Shown: piece by piece, positions 21,801 to 30,117 of the stretch
How the letters are laid out: the number at the start of each line of letters is the position of its first letter
How positions within the stretch are numbered: the first letter of the stretch is position 1
Assembly: GCA_964435085.1 (NCBI GenBank)
Contig: CAYSXQ010000001.1
Location: forward strand, 1-64,000
Direction: 5' to 3'
Length of the DNA: 64,000 nucleotides
Source of the DNA: UBA917 sp964435085
GTDB lineage: Bacteria > Patescibacteriota > Patescibacteriia > Patescibacteriales > Patescibacteriaceae
Made by a program: the position numbers and the translations under genes
Notes under the pieces: generated by a model
Seen by the model: the letters and a program-made list of their open reading frames with translations, nothing else
Databases searched by the model: none
Told to the model about the DNA's origin: nothing

Positions 21801-24636
21801 AGCGACCAAGGACTTGGTAGTTGAGCAGTCAAAGGTGGTTAGTAGCGTCGAGATTAATGAGTCTTGTTTGGATCAAGGTAAGCCAATAACGGCAACTGCG
21901 ACTGGCATTAACTGTAGTGCTTTTGAATATCGTTGGACTATTAATGGTGGTCTGCCAAGTGCTTGGACTAGTAGTAATAGCTTGTTGCAAGCTTTGCAAG
22001 AAAAGGATGAGGTTAAGGTAGAAGCGCGTTGCGCTGATACTGCTGGTTGTATTGATCGCGATACTGTAGTCAGTGATTCTCAGGTGATGGAAAAGGATAA
22101 GAGTATTGAATCAGTGACTATTAGTCCGGATTATGCTTGTTCGGCTTATGATCAGAAACTGAATGCCGTGCTGGGAGCTAATTCGACTTGTGAAAATGTC
22201 CAATATCGTTGGAAGAAGACGGGTGATCTGACTTGGAGTGTTTGGTCGCCAAATACTGAATATTTGCCAGCTAGTGCCTTGAAGTCTGGTCAAAAAATTG
22301 CTCTGGAAGCTAAGTGTGTTGATGCTGGAGCTTGTGTGAATAAAGAGGTGGTGGCGGCAATGAAAGAAGTCACGGTTAAATTGTCAGAGACTATTATCGC
22401 TGATGCAATCACTGGCTATGACGAAGCGATTTGTGCTGGTGATGAACTTACTTTGACAGCTCGAGTGAATGCGGCTAGTACTTGTGATAATTATAGCTAT
22501 CAGTGGTATCTAGATGGTGAAGCTATTGATGGAGCGACGGCTAGTACTTGGAAGAATAAATTTGCTGATGGGGCTAAGGTTAAAGTGCGTATTACTTGTA
22601 CTGATGATGCGACCAAGTGTCCGCCAGTGCCGAATTTTGATGATAGTCCAGAGCTGACGATCAAGGCTGATCCAAAGGTTGTGATGTCATTAACCTTGGA
22701 TAAGGTGACGGATGCTGAGCCGGTTTGTGCTGGTAAGGAGCTATCCTTTACTTGTGAGGTGGATGGTGGGATTAATAAAAATAAATTATTACCACTCGTC
22801 TTTGCTTGGTCTTGGGAAAAGGAAGTCTTGGGTTCAACTAAGAAGCAAGCATCGACTAGTGCCTTTGTAGAGGTTTGGAAAGCAAAGTTTGCCGTGCCGA
22901 CTGGTCAAGAGAAGACGATAGCGAAGGTGGAATGTGCAGCTAGCTCTACTTATGACTGTGTTGATCCAGCTTCTATTAAATTGACTAAAGATGTGCCGGT
23001 GATTAACTGTGGTTGTGGTGCGGCTAATAATACCAAGCATACGAAGGCTTATTTTGATGCTCAGGTCTTTGCTGATAAATCTTTCCTCTGTGAAAATGAT
23101 GCAGATGCAAAGGTTAAATTTGATGAAGAAAAAGCTAATTGGTCTTGGACCTGTACTTATCCAGATGAGACTGTAGCTTCTTGCCAGGCCCAGGAGGTGA
23201 CCTGTGGTGATTTGGCTTTGCCGGTCTTGCCTGATGGTAAGCTGGCTAGTAGCGGCCCTAAGTATACGCCGATTAACTGGAGTAAGAATAAGTTAGCTAG
23301 CGATCTTTGTAGCGCTGGTGTAGTAGCTAAGAATGGCACTCAGGCGATTAGTGACGTTACTAAAGTTAAGTTTGTAACTAAGGCCTTTGGCGATGCTACT
23401 GATCCTATTATGAACACTCAACGTGAGTGGACTTGTGAAGGCCAGGGTGGGGCGACTGATAAATTAGTGTGTGGTAACGCTGTAGTTGATTGTGGTAGTG
23501 GTGATGCTGAGCGTTACGCTAGTCAGAATAAGAGGATTAGGCCGAGGACAAGTGATGGTTTGTACCATGGGTCATTTCCATTTGATAGTCAGATTGGCAT
23601 TACTGGGGAAAGAGCTTGTTTAAATGCTAATTTGGTGGCCGGTAGTCTGGATGTCGCAGGTACTAGGGGTGCTTATACTTGGACTTGTGGTGGTGACTCC
23701 GATGGTAATGCTGGTGATAGCTTGGTGCAATGTGCGGCGCGTAAGGATTGTGGTTGGGCTGGTCAGGAAGAGGCTGGTTATGCGACGGTTTACTTTAATG
23801 CTCCTGGTGCTAACACTGATAATTCGGTTGGTTGTTGGACGGCTGAGAATGTTGAAGGTTTGAAAAAAGGTAATCAAGAGACTACTACAGATTTAGCTTG
23901 GCACAAAGCAATGGGTATCCTTAACGATAATGCTTTTTATGGCCAAAATGGCTGTGGTTACAATGGATGTACAGGTATTCTTATTGGTAAGGGTGCTTGT
24001 CCGACTGGCTGGTTTGTGCCAGCTAATAATGATTGGCATAAATTAGAGAATTCTCTTGATAATGATAATTCTCAGTGCGTGTTTAATAGATTGTCGCTCA
24101 ACCAGAATAGTAATACTCCTTGGCAGTGTAATCCGGCGGCTAGGGCTAAGGAAATTGGTCTTAATCCTAACTATGGCTTAAAGAGCCCAGTTACTTTTAA
24201 TGGCGAGGCTGGTGAGGCTTATTGGACTAGAACTAGTGCTTGTGCCGCTAGGAAAGATGGGCTGAACACTTTTTATGATTATAATCTTGATACTGATAAT
24301 GGAGCTGATTATTGCCCTGTGGCTACTGGTAGAAATAATACAGTTTGTGTTGGTAAAGCTTTTAGTAATGATAGGTACTCAAAAATTACTCCTTTTTACT
24401 TTAAATTAACTGATGGAGCGAGAGCTGATTATGTTGGCAGGATTTCTGAGGCTGATTGGTGTAAGGCTGGTAGTACTACAGTTGATCCTTATTATGGAAC
24501 TGCTTATCTGCATCAGTTGAGGTGTGTTCAGCAGGGTAGTAATCAAACTGCTATTAAGCCACCGGATAATCCTACTATTCCTACTGCTATTATTAGGTGC
24601 ATAGGTGCCGGATGTTATCGTCGCCAAGGCATTTAG
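18886..24636 (+). CDS. Giant secreted Cys-rich protein with Ig/PKD-like repeats and C-terminal FISUMP domain
   Basis: 1916 aa; ATG at 18886 or 18895. The signal peptide covers about residues 10-32 (FATLALVLVMGLGFATTVRA). A fibronectin-like domain (residues 40-110) comes first. About seven WxWxC four-cysteine modules follow (to about residue 760). Then come four or five Ig/PKD-like repeats of about 90 residues, each with paired Cys and a Y-x-W core (about 870-1330). Three more WxWxC modules follow (about 1360-1620). The last 290 residues match the Fibrobacter succinogenes major paralogous (FISUMP) domain: ACPTGWFVPANNDWHKLE, EAYWTRTS, and a final LRCVQ. FISUMP domains are found at the ends of outer-surface proteins of Fibrobacteres and Bacteroidetes. 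Large size, many disulfides and no enzyme motif point to adhesion. Confidence 0.8.
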   Translation: MQYMKDYYKITKFATLALVLVMGLGFATTVRAVEPGTVSTCLAPTSIDAYVNPFGVINLSWLHGANTSEFIIQVLPSGEQCGSANVLKEITVPGTTSWYTLPTELSCGFRTLCIKATCCDDRCDSCQNLVGKDEDYCTAMSGLYMNRCACKDQNSMPVLGSFKYKCAVGNGIVLQTTPCANPAKNIGCTWDCNVIDSTAKNKCGLEYDVQCGKGPDGAIVGAKPNFNLCSVSDSRGYKQDDSYLVNPPGVYPEPGTKMIYRWKCAGARSEETCKACRRAVCSTKFQNKFVNNNFSKTSLDELCRDENGDVTATATKPVKNPETGNWEWDCIGNETCGENKNHVASFMEHGNTSYEMKDHCMAQSATCGWANGERVTYETWQNNGGSESYFAFGLGQGSDLGNFWCGSGGRVQNTGWEKSPIHQRTGVNPLIDTLKWNCVYGDEDEVKITCGANLVSCNSAVNGKNLTQKTFDSYKQTMNLCAMGDGRTYPAIRVGLDNNGEAKDGKFTWTCQDILSDSGSEASYSGREVTKCSANEVACLKPPADGFVANIEALKPPLCAAGKATTPNALQLLDGSGKIGAWYWTCIDDFGDRLNPQCQASRLACAKPPHDQAYEDWDDLINNGGAVCSGSGDARQCTGICNKNDASVLVTFNALAKTWTWNCGDEACKARFSDCAKPPHQGMYLDLEDFVNKNNTVTCDMTTAGTGTVSCCGVCSEQGAGCKVNSPEAVPVSFADNKFTWTCGAKACAAEGKCQTVLAWADDAPDEYCADKPGDQEEVERTFTVTGCANPSLEVYLINLGFEAGTDSTGLKINANKIIQVANDPITKKLTYKVSFRRQAFARSDVELKVGATCNDTCAEGVSIKNLLDTFDILANRKATALDFEPTKLCSGEDRSLTMIGKSQNTDQSAPCTNYEYTWTYEDALGADNAGGWLTPNDGANYKHVFAKLSAGSSVKAQVRCVDDYKCLDKTPATKDLVVEQSKVVSSVEINESCLDQGKPITATATGINCSAFEYRWTINGGLPSAWTSSNSLLQALQEKDEVKVEARCADTAGCIDRDTVVSDSQVMEKDKSIESVTISPDYACSAYDQKLNAVLGANSTCENVQYRWKKTGDLTWSVWSPNTEYLPASALKSGQKIALEAKCVDAGACVNKEVVAAMKEVTVKLSETIIADAITGYDEAICAGDELTLTARVNAASTCDNYSYQWYLDGEAIDGATASTWKNKFADGAKVKVRITCTDDATKCPPVPNFDDSPELTIKADPKVVMSLTLDKVTDAEPVCAGKELSFTCEVDGGINKNKLLPLVFAWSWEKEVLGSTKKQASTSAFVEVWKAKFAVPTGQEKTIAKVECAASSTYDCVDPASIKLTKDVPVINCGCGAANNTKHTKAYFDAQVFADKSFLCENDADAKVKFDEEKANWSWTCTYPDETVASCQAQEVTCGDLALPVLPDGKLASSGPKYTPINWSKNKLASDLCSAGVVAKNGTQAISDVTKVKFVTKAFGDATDPIMNTQREWTCEGQGGATDKLVCGNAVVDCGSGDAERYASQNKRIRPRTSDGLYHGSFPFDSQIGITGERACLNANLVAGSLDVAGTRGAYTWTCGGDSDGNAGDSLVQCAARKDCGWAGQEEAGYATVYFNAPGANTDNSVGCWTAENVEGLKKGNQETTTDLAWHKAMGILNDNAFYGQNGCGYNGCTGILIGKGACPTGWFVPANNDWHKLENSLDNDNSQCVFNRLSLNQNSNTPWQCNPAARAKEIGLNPNYGLKSPVTFNGEAGEAYWTRTSACAARKDGLNTFYDYNLDTDNGADYCPVATGRNNTVCVGKAFSNDRYSKITPFYFKLTDGARADYVGRISEADWCKAGSTTVDPYYGTAYLHQLRCVQQGSNQTAIKPPDNPTIPTAIIRCIGAGCYRRQGI

Positions 24637-24645
24637 GTAGCTAAT

Positions 24646-24680
24646 AAAAAATGACTCTCAATGGTGAGTCATTTTTTATT
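24646..24680 (+). terminator. Terminator of the giant surface-protein operon
   Basis: A6TGACTC (24646-24657) pairs with GAGTCAT6 (24666-24677). The right arm is the first part of the 55-mer duplicated across the gap. Confidence 0.88.
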
Positions 24681-24720
24681 TAAGTCTTCCAAGCTAAAGT
24701 GCTTCGTGGTATAATATTCG

Positions 24721-24820
24721 NNNNNNNNNNNNNNNNNNNNNNNNNNNNNNNNNNNNNNNNNNNNNNNNNNNNNNNNNNNNNNNNNNNNNNNNNNNNNNNN
24801 NNNNNNNNNNNNNNNNNNNN
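24721..24820. other. Assembly gap of 100 N, flanked by identical 55-mers
   Basis: 24666-24720 equals 24821-24875. The promoter of the next gene is contained in the duplicated part. Confidence 0.9.
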
Positions 24821-24861
24821 GAGTCATTTTTTATTTAAGTCTTCCAAGCTAAAGTGCTTCG

Positions 24862-24870
24862 TGGTATAAT
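24862..24870 (+). promoter_or_regulatory. Extended -10 of the CAP gene, leaderless arrangement
   Basis: TGGTATAAT ends 8 nt before the ATG at 24879, so transcription should start at or next to the start codon. Confidence 0.55.
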
Positions 24871-24878
24871 ATTCGTAT

Positions 24879-26546
24879 ATGGTGAAGAAATTAGATAATC
24901 ACGATTTTTTGGAGTTTCTCAATAAGACTTATGGTACGCGCGATACTGATGGCGACGGTATTTGTGATGAAGTGGAAGTGATGATCGGGACTGATCCAGC
25001 TAAGGCTGATACGGATAATGACGGTATGAGTGATGGAGAGGAAATCAGAGCTGGTCGTAATCCTTTGGGTCCGGGTGACTTTAGAGATTTTCAGGATTTC
25101 TTCTTGCCACATGAAGGTAATGATTATCGACCGCAGGCTTTGCATCCGAAGCGCTTGCTCTTCTATGTGACCAGTGCGGTGGCGGTGAAGGTGCTCTTAG
25201 TGGCTTTTGTGGTGGGACTGCCGATGACGGCTTGGCTCTCGCCAGATATGATGCGCGAGCAGTCAGAGAAGATTGTGAAGCTGACTAATAGTGTTCGTAG
25301 TGACTTGGGCTTGATGCCCTTAGTGGAAAATCAAAACTTAGCGATGGCTGCTTATGATAAGGCGCAAGACATGCTCTTGTCGCAATACTTTGCTCACACT
25401 GGTCCAGATGGTCGCAGTGTGCGTGATTGGCTTGCTAAGGTAAATTATACTTATGAGGTGGCTGGTGAGAATTTGGCCATGGGTTTTGCTGAGCCGCGTG
25501 AGGTTGTCGATGCTTGGGTTAAAAGTCCGACCCATTATGCTAATTTGATTGATCCAGAATATAGTGAGATCGGAGTAGGTATGACTAGTGGTGCTTATCA
25601 GGGCAGTGAGACGACCTTGGTGGCTCAGTATTTTGGTGAACCAAAGACTGTTTCGACGCTACAAGCTAAGGCGGCGACTAGTCCGAATCTTAAATTAGCT
25701 AAAACTGAGGGTGCTGAGCCTAGACTAGCCTTGGCTTTAGGGCTAGATAAAGGTTTGGCTAAGCCGGAAATTATTGAGCCAAAATCTGGCTTACTGACCA
25801 ATGCTAGTGACTTAATGTTGCTAATTAAGGCGCCTGGGGTGGAGAAATTAATTGTCAAAGATCGTGACAAGGTACTAGTTGAGAGTATTAAAAATGCTAG
25901 TGATGAATATGGTCGGGTCAATTTGCAATTGGAGGAGGGGCAACACGAGCTACGAGTAGTGGCTAGTGACGGTAAGGATAATATTTTATCAGAGTCTGTT
26001 GTGGTTAACGTTGATTTGAGCGCGCCAGGAGTAGACATTGGTCAGGCTAAAGTGTGGCTAGAAAATCTAGTAGGTAGTCAGGATCAGGTGCTGAAGATTC
26101 AAGTGCCGCTCGATAGTTCAGCGGCGAGTGCTCAGGTTTTTTTTGCTGATAAGTTTATTGATTTACGGCCAGTGACTGAAGATTCAAAGATTTGGTCTGC
26201 TCAGACTATTATTTATGGTGATCAAGAACGATCAAAGTCTTTGGTAATGCCGGTGCTCTCAGTCAAAGATGAGGCAGGTAATAGTAGGTTGTATGACTTG
26301 CCAGTGCAAAATATCAAGCCGCTAGCTAGCTCATGGACGGAGAAGTATTTCTTTTTGAAAAATAATCCCAATAAGGCGGTGGATAGAATGTTTGATGTGA
26401 CGACAATTTTTTATCGAATTTTGATTATTATGACGGGCTTGGCTTTGGCTTTAGCTATTACTCTGGAGAAGAAGCGTCAAAGCAAAAAGACACTTGCAAC
26501 AACAGTGGCTTTTGCTATTTTTATTTTGTTTTTATTAGTAATCTAA
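24879..26546 (+). CDS. CAP/SCP-domain membrane protein with calcium-binding N-terminal repeats
   Basis: 555 aa. Residues 21-65 carry two thrombospondin-type-3-like Ca2+ loops (DTDGDGICDEVE, DTDNDGMSDGEE). A transmembrane segment follows (about 92-118). The CAP domain (about 130-250) shows the YkwD pattern: LTNSVRSDLGLMPL, SQYFAHTGPDGRS, VAGENLAMGF, and W-x-KSPTHYANLIDPEYSEIG. His residues of the CAP cavity (in FAHTG and THYAN) are present. A beta-rich region (290-500) and two C-terminal hydrophobic helices (513-531, 539-555) end the protein. The Ca2+ repeats precede the first membrane helix, unusual because they normally bind outside the cell. Next gene starts 4 bp downstream. Confidence 0.85.
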   Translation: MVKKLDNHDFLEFLNKTYGTRDTDGDGICDEVEVMIGTDPAKADTDNDGMSDGEEIRAGRNPLGPGDFRDFQDFFLPHEGNDYRPQALHPKRLLFYVTSAVAVKVLLVAFVVGLPMTAWLSPDMMREQSEKIVKLTNSVRSDLGLMPLVENQNLAMAAYDKAQDMLLSQYFAHTGPDGRSVRDWLAKVNYTYEVAGENLAMGFAEPREVVDAWVKSPTHYANLIDPEYSEIGVGMTSGAYQGSETTLVAQYFGEPKTVSTLQAKAATSPNLKLAKTEGAEPRLALALGLDKGLAKPEIIEPKSGLLTNASDLMLLIKAPGVEKLIVKDRDKVLVESIKNASDEYGRVNLQLEEGQHELRVVASDGKDNILSESVVVNVDLSAPGVDIGQAKVWLENLVGSQDQVLKIQVPLDSSAASAQVFFADKFIDLRPVTEDSKIWSAQTIIYGDQERSKSLVMPVLSVKDEAGNSRLYDLPVQNIKPLASSWTEKYFFLKNNPNKAVDRMFDVTTIFYRILIIMTGLALALAITLEKKRQSKKTLATTVAFAIFILFLLVI

Positions 26547-26550
26547 GGAT

Positions 26551-27234
26551 ATGGAGAAAAAATATTTAGTGTTTATCGTTACTGCTAGTCTAGTCTTTGC
26601 TGTGGGTCTGGGCGGTGGATTGATGATTTCTAGACAAGGTAGTATTGATTATAGTAAAGACTGGAAATTTGAGAGTGCTGGTTTTAGAATGCCACTCGGC
26701 AAGGAAATTACTGGTCGTATTAAAGAGATTAAGTCTGATAGTTTGGTGCTTAGCTTTGCCGAGGCTGCTGCTCGCGACCCCAGAACAAAGAAGACCGTGG
26801 ACAAAGAGATTATTGTTAATGAACAAACTTCTGTGTGGTTAAAGAAAATGAAAGGCAATGAGGAGATTTATGGAGCGGAAACTTGGCAGAAAATAACTAG
26901 CTTGGACGAGAAACGTAAGAAGATTTCGCCACGAGGTGCTCGTGAAGGTTATGCTGATCTCAGTAAGCAAATTGCTGACTTGAAGCGGGCGGCGATTGAT
27001 GCTCAGTTTGCTAAAACTAAGGAATTGTCTGAGCAAATGGCCGCACTTAAGCCGGAAGACAGTGCTAAGAGAGAGGAGCTTAATCAGCAGTTGATAGCGA
27101 TGGGGGCTAAGTATACTTTGACGGCTATTAAATTGAGTGATTTGCAAGTCGGAGAGACTGCAACTTTGAGTAATGAAAAGGAGATTGATTTGAATGGTGA
27201 AGTTGTGGCAGAGAGAATTGTAATTACTCGCTAA
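26551..27234 (+). CDS. Membrane-anchored hypothetical protein
   Basis: 227 aa. An uncleaved signal/anchor (YLVFIVTASLVFAVGLGGGLMIS) is followed by a beta-rich segment resembling an OB-like DUF5666 fold (GKEITGRIKEIKSDSLVLSF and later TAIKLSDLQVGETATLS with a closing VVAERIVITR), split by a charged helical insert (residues 95-175, LSKQIADLKRAAIDAQF). It probably sits on the outer face of the membrane. It is co-transcribed with the CAP gene. No firm family. Confidence 0.6.
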   Translation: MEKKYLVFIVTASLVFAVGLGGGLMISRQGSIDYSKDWKFESAGFRMPLGKEITGRIKEIKSDSLVLSFAEAAARDPRTKKTVDKEIIVNEQTSVWLKKMKGNEEIYGAETWQKITSLDEKRKKISPRGAREGYADLSKQIADLKRAAIDAQFAKTKELSEQMAALKPEDSAKREELNQQLIAMGAKYTLTAIKLSDLQVGETATLSNEKEIDLNGEVVAERIVITR

Positions 27235-27235
27235 A

Positions 27236-27264
27236 TTGACTGGCTCTTGCCGGTCCGTTATAAT
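27236..27264 (+). promoter_or_regulatory. Promoter of the thioredoxin-like gene
   Basis: TTGACT (27236-27241), 17-bp spacer, TATAAT (27259-27264). The -35 box lies right after the stop codon of the previous gene. ATG at 27300. Confidence 0.75.
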
Positions 27265-27299
27265 GCAGAAACTCAGATTAATTATTTAAGTTTAATATT

Positions 27300-28277
27300 A
27301 TGAAAAAAATTATTATACCAGCACTGGTCTTAACCTTGCTTTTGGCAAGCAGTGTTAGTATGGCAGCGACGGTTAAGGCGCCAGTTATCAAGGACTTGGG
27401 GGCAGTGAAGATTAAGAAGGTGGCTGAGGAATTTGTGAGTAAATATTTGGTTGATGGTGCGAAGGTGGAGGTGACGGTGGGTACGAAGAATTCTGGTTTG
27501 TATGATCTTTCGATTAAGATTGATGGTGCTAAGGCAATTAATTCGAGGATGTCGATTGATGGTGCGGATTTTTACCCATCAGTCATTAATGTGGCCGATT
27601 TTATGAAGAAAAATTCGCCAGCTAATTCGGCTAAGCCTAGTGCGGCAGTGACTCCGGTTAATTCTGCTGTGACTAAATCTTTTAAGCCGACGGTGGATTT
27701 GTTTGTCATGAGTTATTGTCCTTATGGTACTCAGGCGCTTAAGGGAATTATTCCAGCGATTGAAGCCTTGGGTAATAAGGTTGATTTTAAGGTTAAATTT
27801 GTTAATTATATCATGCACGGTGAGAAGGAAACGGCAGAAAATTTAAATCAGTACTGTATTAATCAGAATCAGCCGGATAAATTTTTGCCTTATTTGAAGT
27901 GTTTCTTGGCTTCGGCTGATAGTGCTGCTTGCTTGGCAAGTAACAAAATTGACACTGCTAAGTTAAGTGCCTGTACAGCTGAGACTGATCTTAAGTTTAA
28001 GATTAGGTCCGGCAGTAACAGTGGTGGTAATTACCCAGCTTTTAATATCCATAAGGATGATAACGTGAAATACGGGGTTCAGGGTTCACCAACATTGATT
28101 ATTAATGGTAAAGAATCTAATGCAGGGCGAGACAGTGCTAGTTATTTAGCGGCTATTTGTGCGGCTTTTGTAAACCAGCCGGCTGGGTGTCAAGCTAAAT
28201 TAGCAACTACGTCGCCAGCGCCTGGCTTTGGCACAGCGACAACACAGACGGCGGTGGCGGCTGATTGTGCGCAGTAA
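27300..28277 (+). CDS. Exported thioredoxin-fold protein, single-Cys CPYG site
   Basis: 325 aa. The signal peptide MKKIIIPALVLTLLLASSVSMA is followed by a small domain (residues 30-100) and a thioredoxin-like domain from about 130. The active-site region reads VDLFVMSYCPYGTQ, with one Cys (about residue 140) where DsbA has CxxC. YGVQGSPTLIINGKE is the cis-Pro loop. Extra cysteines (QYCINQ, LKCFLA, AACLAS, SACTAE) could supply a resolving partner. In this window, where exported proteins carry very many cysteines, a role in disulfide formation or isomerisation outside the membrane is the natural guess. A GILT-like reductase is the alternative. Confidence 0.78.
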   Translation: MKKIIIPALVLTLLLASSVSMAATVKAPVIKDLGAVKIKKVAEEFVSKYLVDGAKVEVTVGTKNSGLYDLSIKIDGAKAINSRMSIDGADFYPSVINVADFMKKNSPANSAKPSAAVTPVNSAVTKSFKPTVDLFVMSYCPYGTQALKGIIPAIEALGNKVDFKVKFVNYIMHGEKETAENLNQYCINQNQPDKFLPYLKCFLASADSAACLASNKIDTAKLSACTAETDLKFKIRSGSNSGGNYPAFNIHKDDNVKYGVQGSPTLIINGKESNAGRDSASYLAAICAAFVNQPAGCQAKLATTSPAPGFGTATTQTAVAADCAQ

Positions 28278-28284
28278 AAATATA

Positions 28285-28385
28285 AAAAATAGAAACATGG
28301 AAATATACAAAGCGGTCTAATTGGGCTGCTTTGTTTTTAAATAACGTGGTTTGTATATTTCTATTTTTCTGTATTTCTATCTTCG
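28285..28385. repeat. Inverted repeat (type C) with nested terminator
   Basis: The outer arms, AATAGAAACATGGAAATATA (left) and TATATTTCTATTTTTCTGTA (right), are largely complementary. Inside, CAAAGC (28308-28313) pairs with GCTTTG (28328-28333), followed by T5, a terminator for the thioredoxin-like gene. Confidence 0.65.
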
Positions 28386-28394
28386 TCTTATCTG

Positions 28395-28403
28395 TGTTAT
28401 AAT
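28395..28403 (+). promoter_or_regulatory. Extended -10 promoter of the pilus operon
   Basis: TGTTATAAT; ATG of pilB at 28423, 20 nt downstream. Confidence 0.6.
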
Positions 28404-28422
28404 TTGTTTAGATTGTTAAATT

Positions 28423-30114
28423 ATGTTACTGGATAATAAAAAAATTAAAGAAATATTGTTGTCGGAAAATTATTTGCGGGCAGCCGATATTGCTAAGGCG
28501 GAAAAAGCAGCGGCTAGTAATGGTCGTTCTTTGACTGAGGAGTTGCTTTCAGATAATTTGTTGACTAAAGAAGTGCTTGGTCAGGCTTTGGCTGAGTATT
28601 ACGGTGTGACATTTTTGGATTTGGCTAAAGAGAAAATTGATACAAAGATTTTTTGGCAGGTGCCAGAGAGTTTGGCGCTAGCTAAGCAGATCGTGGCAGT
28701 TAATGAAACTAAAGGTGTGGTGCGGCTAGCTATGGTTGATCCAAGTGATAAGTCGTCAGCGAAGTTGGTGGCTAAAAAACTTGGTCTTTCGGCTAAGGTT
28801 TATTTGGTTTTTCCAGCTGATCTAAATGAAGCGCTGGCTCTTTATCAAGGGAGTCTTGCCGATGAATTTAAGGCGGTGCTTGCTACTTTGAATGACAGTA
28901 AGCTAGACCATGAAGCAAAGGATGAGGTGATTATTAAAATCGTGGATATGTTGTTGCGTCATGGTTACAATAGTAAGGCATCGGATATTCATATTGAGCC
29001 TTATGTCCAAAAAATAATGATACGTTTTCGAATTGATGGCGTAATGCATGACATGTTAGAGATTAGTAAAGATTTGTCACAGGCGATTGTAGCACGAGTG
29101 AAGATTTTGGCTAAGTTACCAACTGATGAGCATCGTAGTGCTCAGGATGCTAAGATTCCTTATCAACTAAGTGATGGTCAATTGGATATTCGTGTGTCGA
29201 TAGTGCCTGTGACTCATGGTGAAAATGTAGTGTTGCGTTTGTTGTCAGCTAAAATTCATAATATTAGCTTGACGGATTTGGGTCTGGCTGAAGACGATTT
29301 GGCGAAGCTTAAAAGGTCTTTGCGTAATCCGCACGGGATGATTTTGGTGACTGGTCCAACTGGTTCAGGTAAAACAACGACGCTATATGCGGCGCTAAAT
29401 ATTTTGAATAGAGAACAAGTCCATATTGCTACGATTGAAGATCCGGTAGAGTACGCGATTGCTGGAGTTAGTCAGATTCAGGTTAATCCTAAGACTAATT
29501 TGACTTTTGCTGAAGGTTTGCGAGCTTTGGTTCGTCAGGATCCGGATATTATTATGGTAGGTGAAATTCGTGATACTGAGACGGCTAATATTGCTGTCAA
29601 TTCGGCTTTAACTGGCCATCTATTATTATCAACCTTACACACTAATGATGCGGCGACAGCTTTACCACGGCTCATGGATATGGGTGTGGAACCGTTTTTG
29701 ATTGCTTCTACTGTTAATGTGATTGTGGCACAGCGTTTGGTTCGTCTATCTTGTCATAAGTGTCGTAAATCAGAGCCTCTTAATGCTGATGAATTAGTTT
29801 TGGTAGAGGCTGAGCCGAGTGTAAAGGAGTTATTAAAAGCTAAAGGAGTTCGTGATTGGAAGAAAATGAATGTTTATCGTGGAGCTGGTTGTAAGATTTG
29901 TGGGCAAACTGGTTATTATGGCCGTATTGGTATTTTTGAGGTCTTGCAGATTAATGACAAGATCAGGGATCTGATTACTAAGAAGGCGACAAGCGTGGAA
30001 ATTAATAAAGTCGCGATGGCTTCGGGTATGAATAGTATTTTGAGTGACGGCTTGGATAAGGTTCTTGCTGGTCTTACAACCCTAGAAGAGGTGTTGAGAA
30101 TAGTAAAGACCTAA
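28423..30114 (+). CDS. pilB: Type IV pilus assembly ATPase PilB (GspE family)
   Basis: 563 aa, normal for PilB. The N-terminal GspE domain (residues 1-150) includes LTKEVLGQALAEYYGVTFLDL. The ATPase has Walker A GPTGSGKTTTLY (about 310), an Asp box around TIEDPVEY, Walker B IIMVGEIRDTET and the His box LLSTLHTNDA. The zinc tetracysteine CHKC (about 443) and CKIC (about 489) typical of PilB/GspE is intact. It powers pilin extraction and assembly at the inner face of the membrane. First gene of a tightly spaced operon (gaps of 3-8 bp) with pilC and the pilin genes. Confidence 0.96.
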   Translation: MLLDNKKIKEILLSENYLRAADIAKAEKAAASNGRSLTEELLSDNLLTKEVLGQALAEYYGVTFLDLAKEKIDTKIFWQVPESLALAKQIVAVNETKGVVRLAMVDPSDKSSAKLVAKKLGLSAKVYLVFPADLNEALALYQGSLADEFKAVLATLNDSKLDHEAKDEVIIKIVDMLLRHGYNSKASDIHIEPYVQKIMIRFRIDGVMHDMLEISKDLSQAIVARVKILAKLPTDEHRSAQDAKIPYQLSDGQLDIRVSIVPVTHGENVVLRLLSAKIHNISLTDLGLAEDDLAKLKRSLRNPHGMILVTGPTGSGKTTTLYAALNILNREQVHIATIEDPVEYAIAGVSQIQVNPKTNLTFAEGLRALVRQDPDIIMVGEIRDTETANIAVNSALTGHLLLSTLHTNDAATALPRLMDMGVEPFLIASTVNVIVAQRLVRLSCHKCRKSEPLNADELVLVEAEPSVKELLKAKGVRDWKKMNVYRGAGCKICGQTGYYGRIGIFEVLQINDKIRDLITKKATSVEINKVAMASGMNSILSDGLDKVLAGLTTLEEVLRIVKT

Positions 30115-30117
30115 ATT

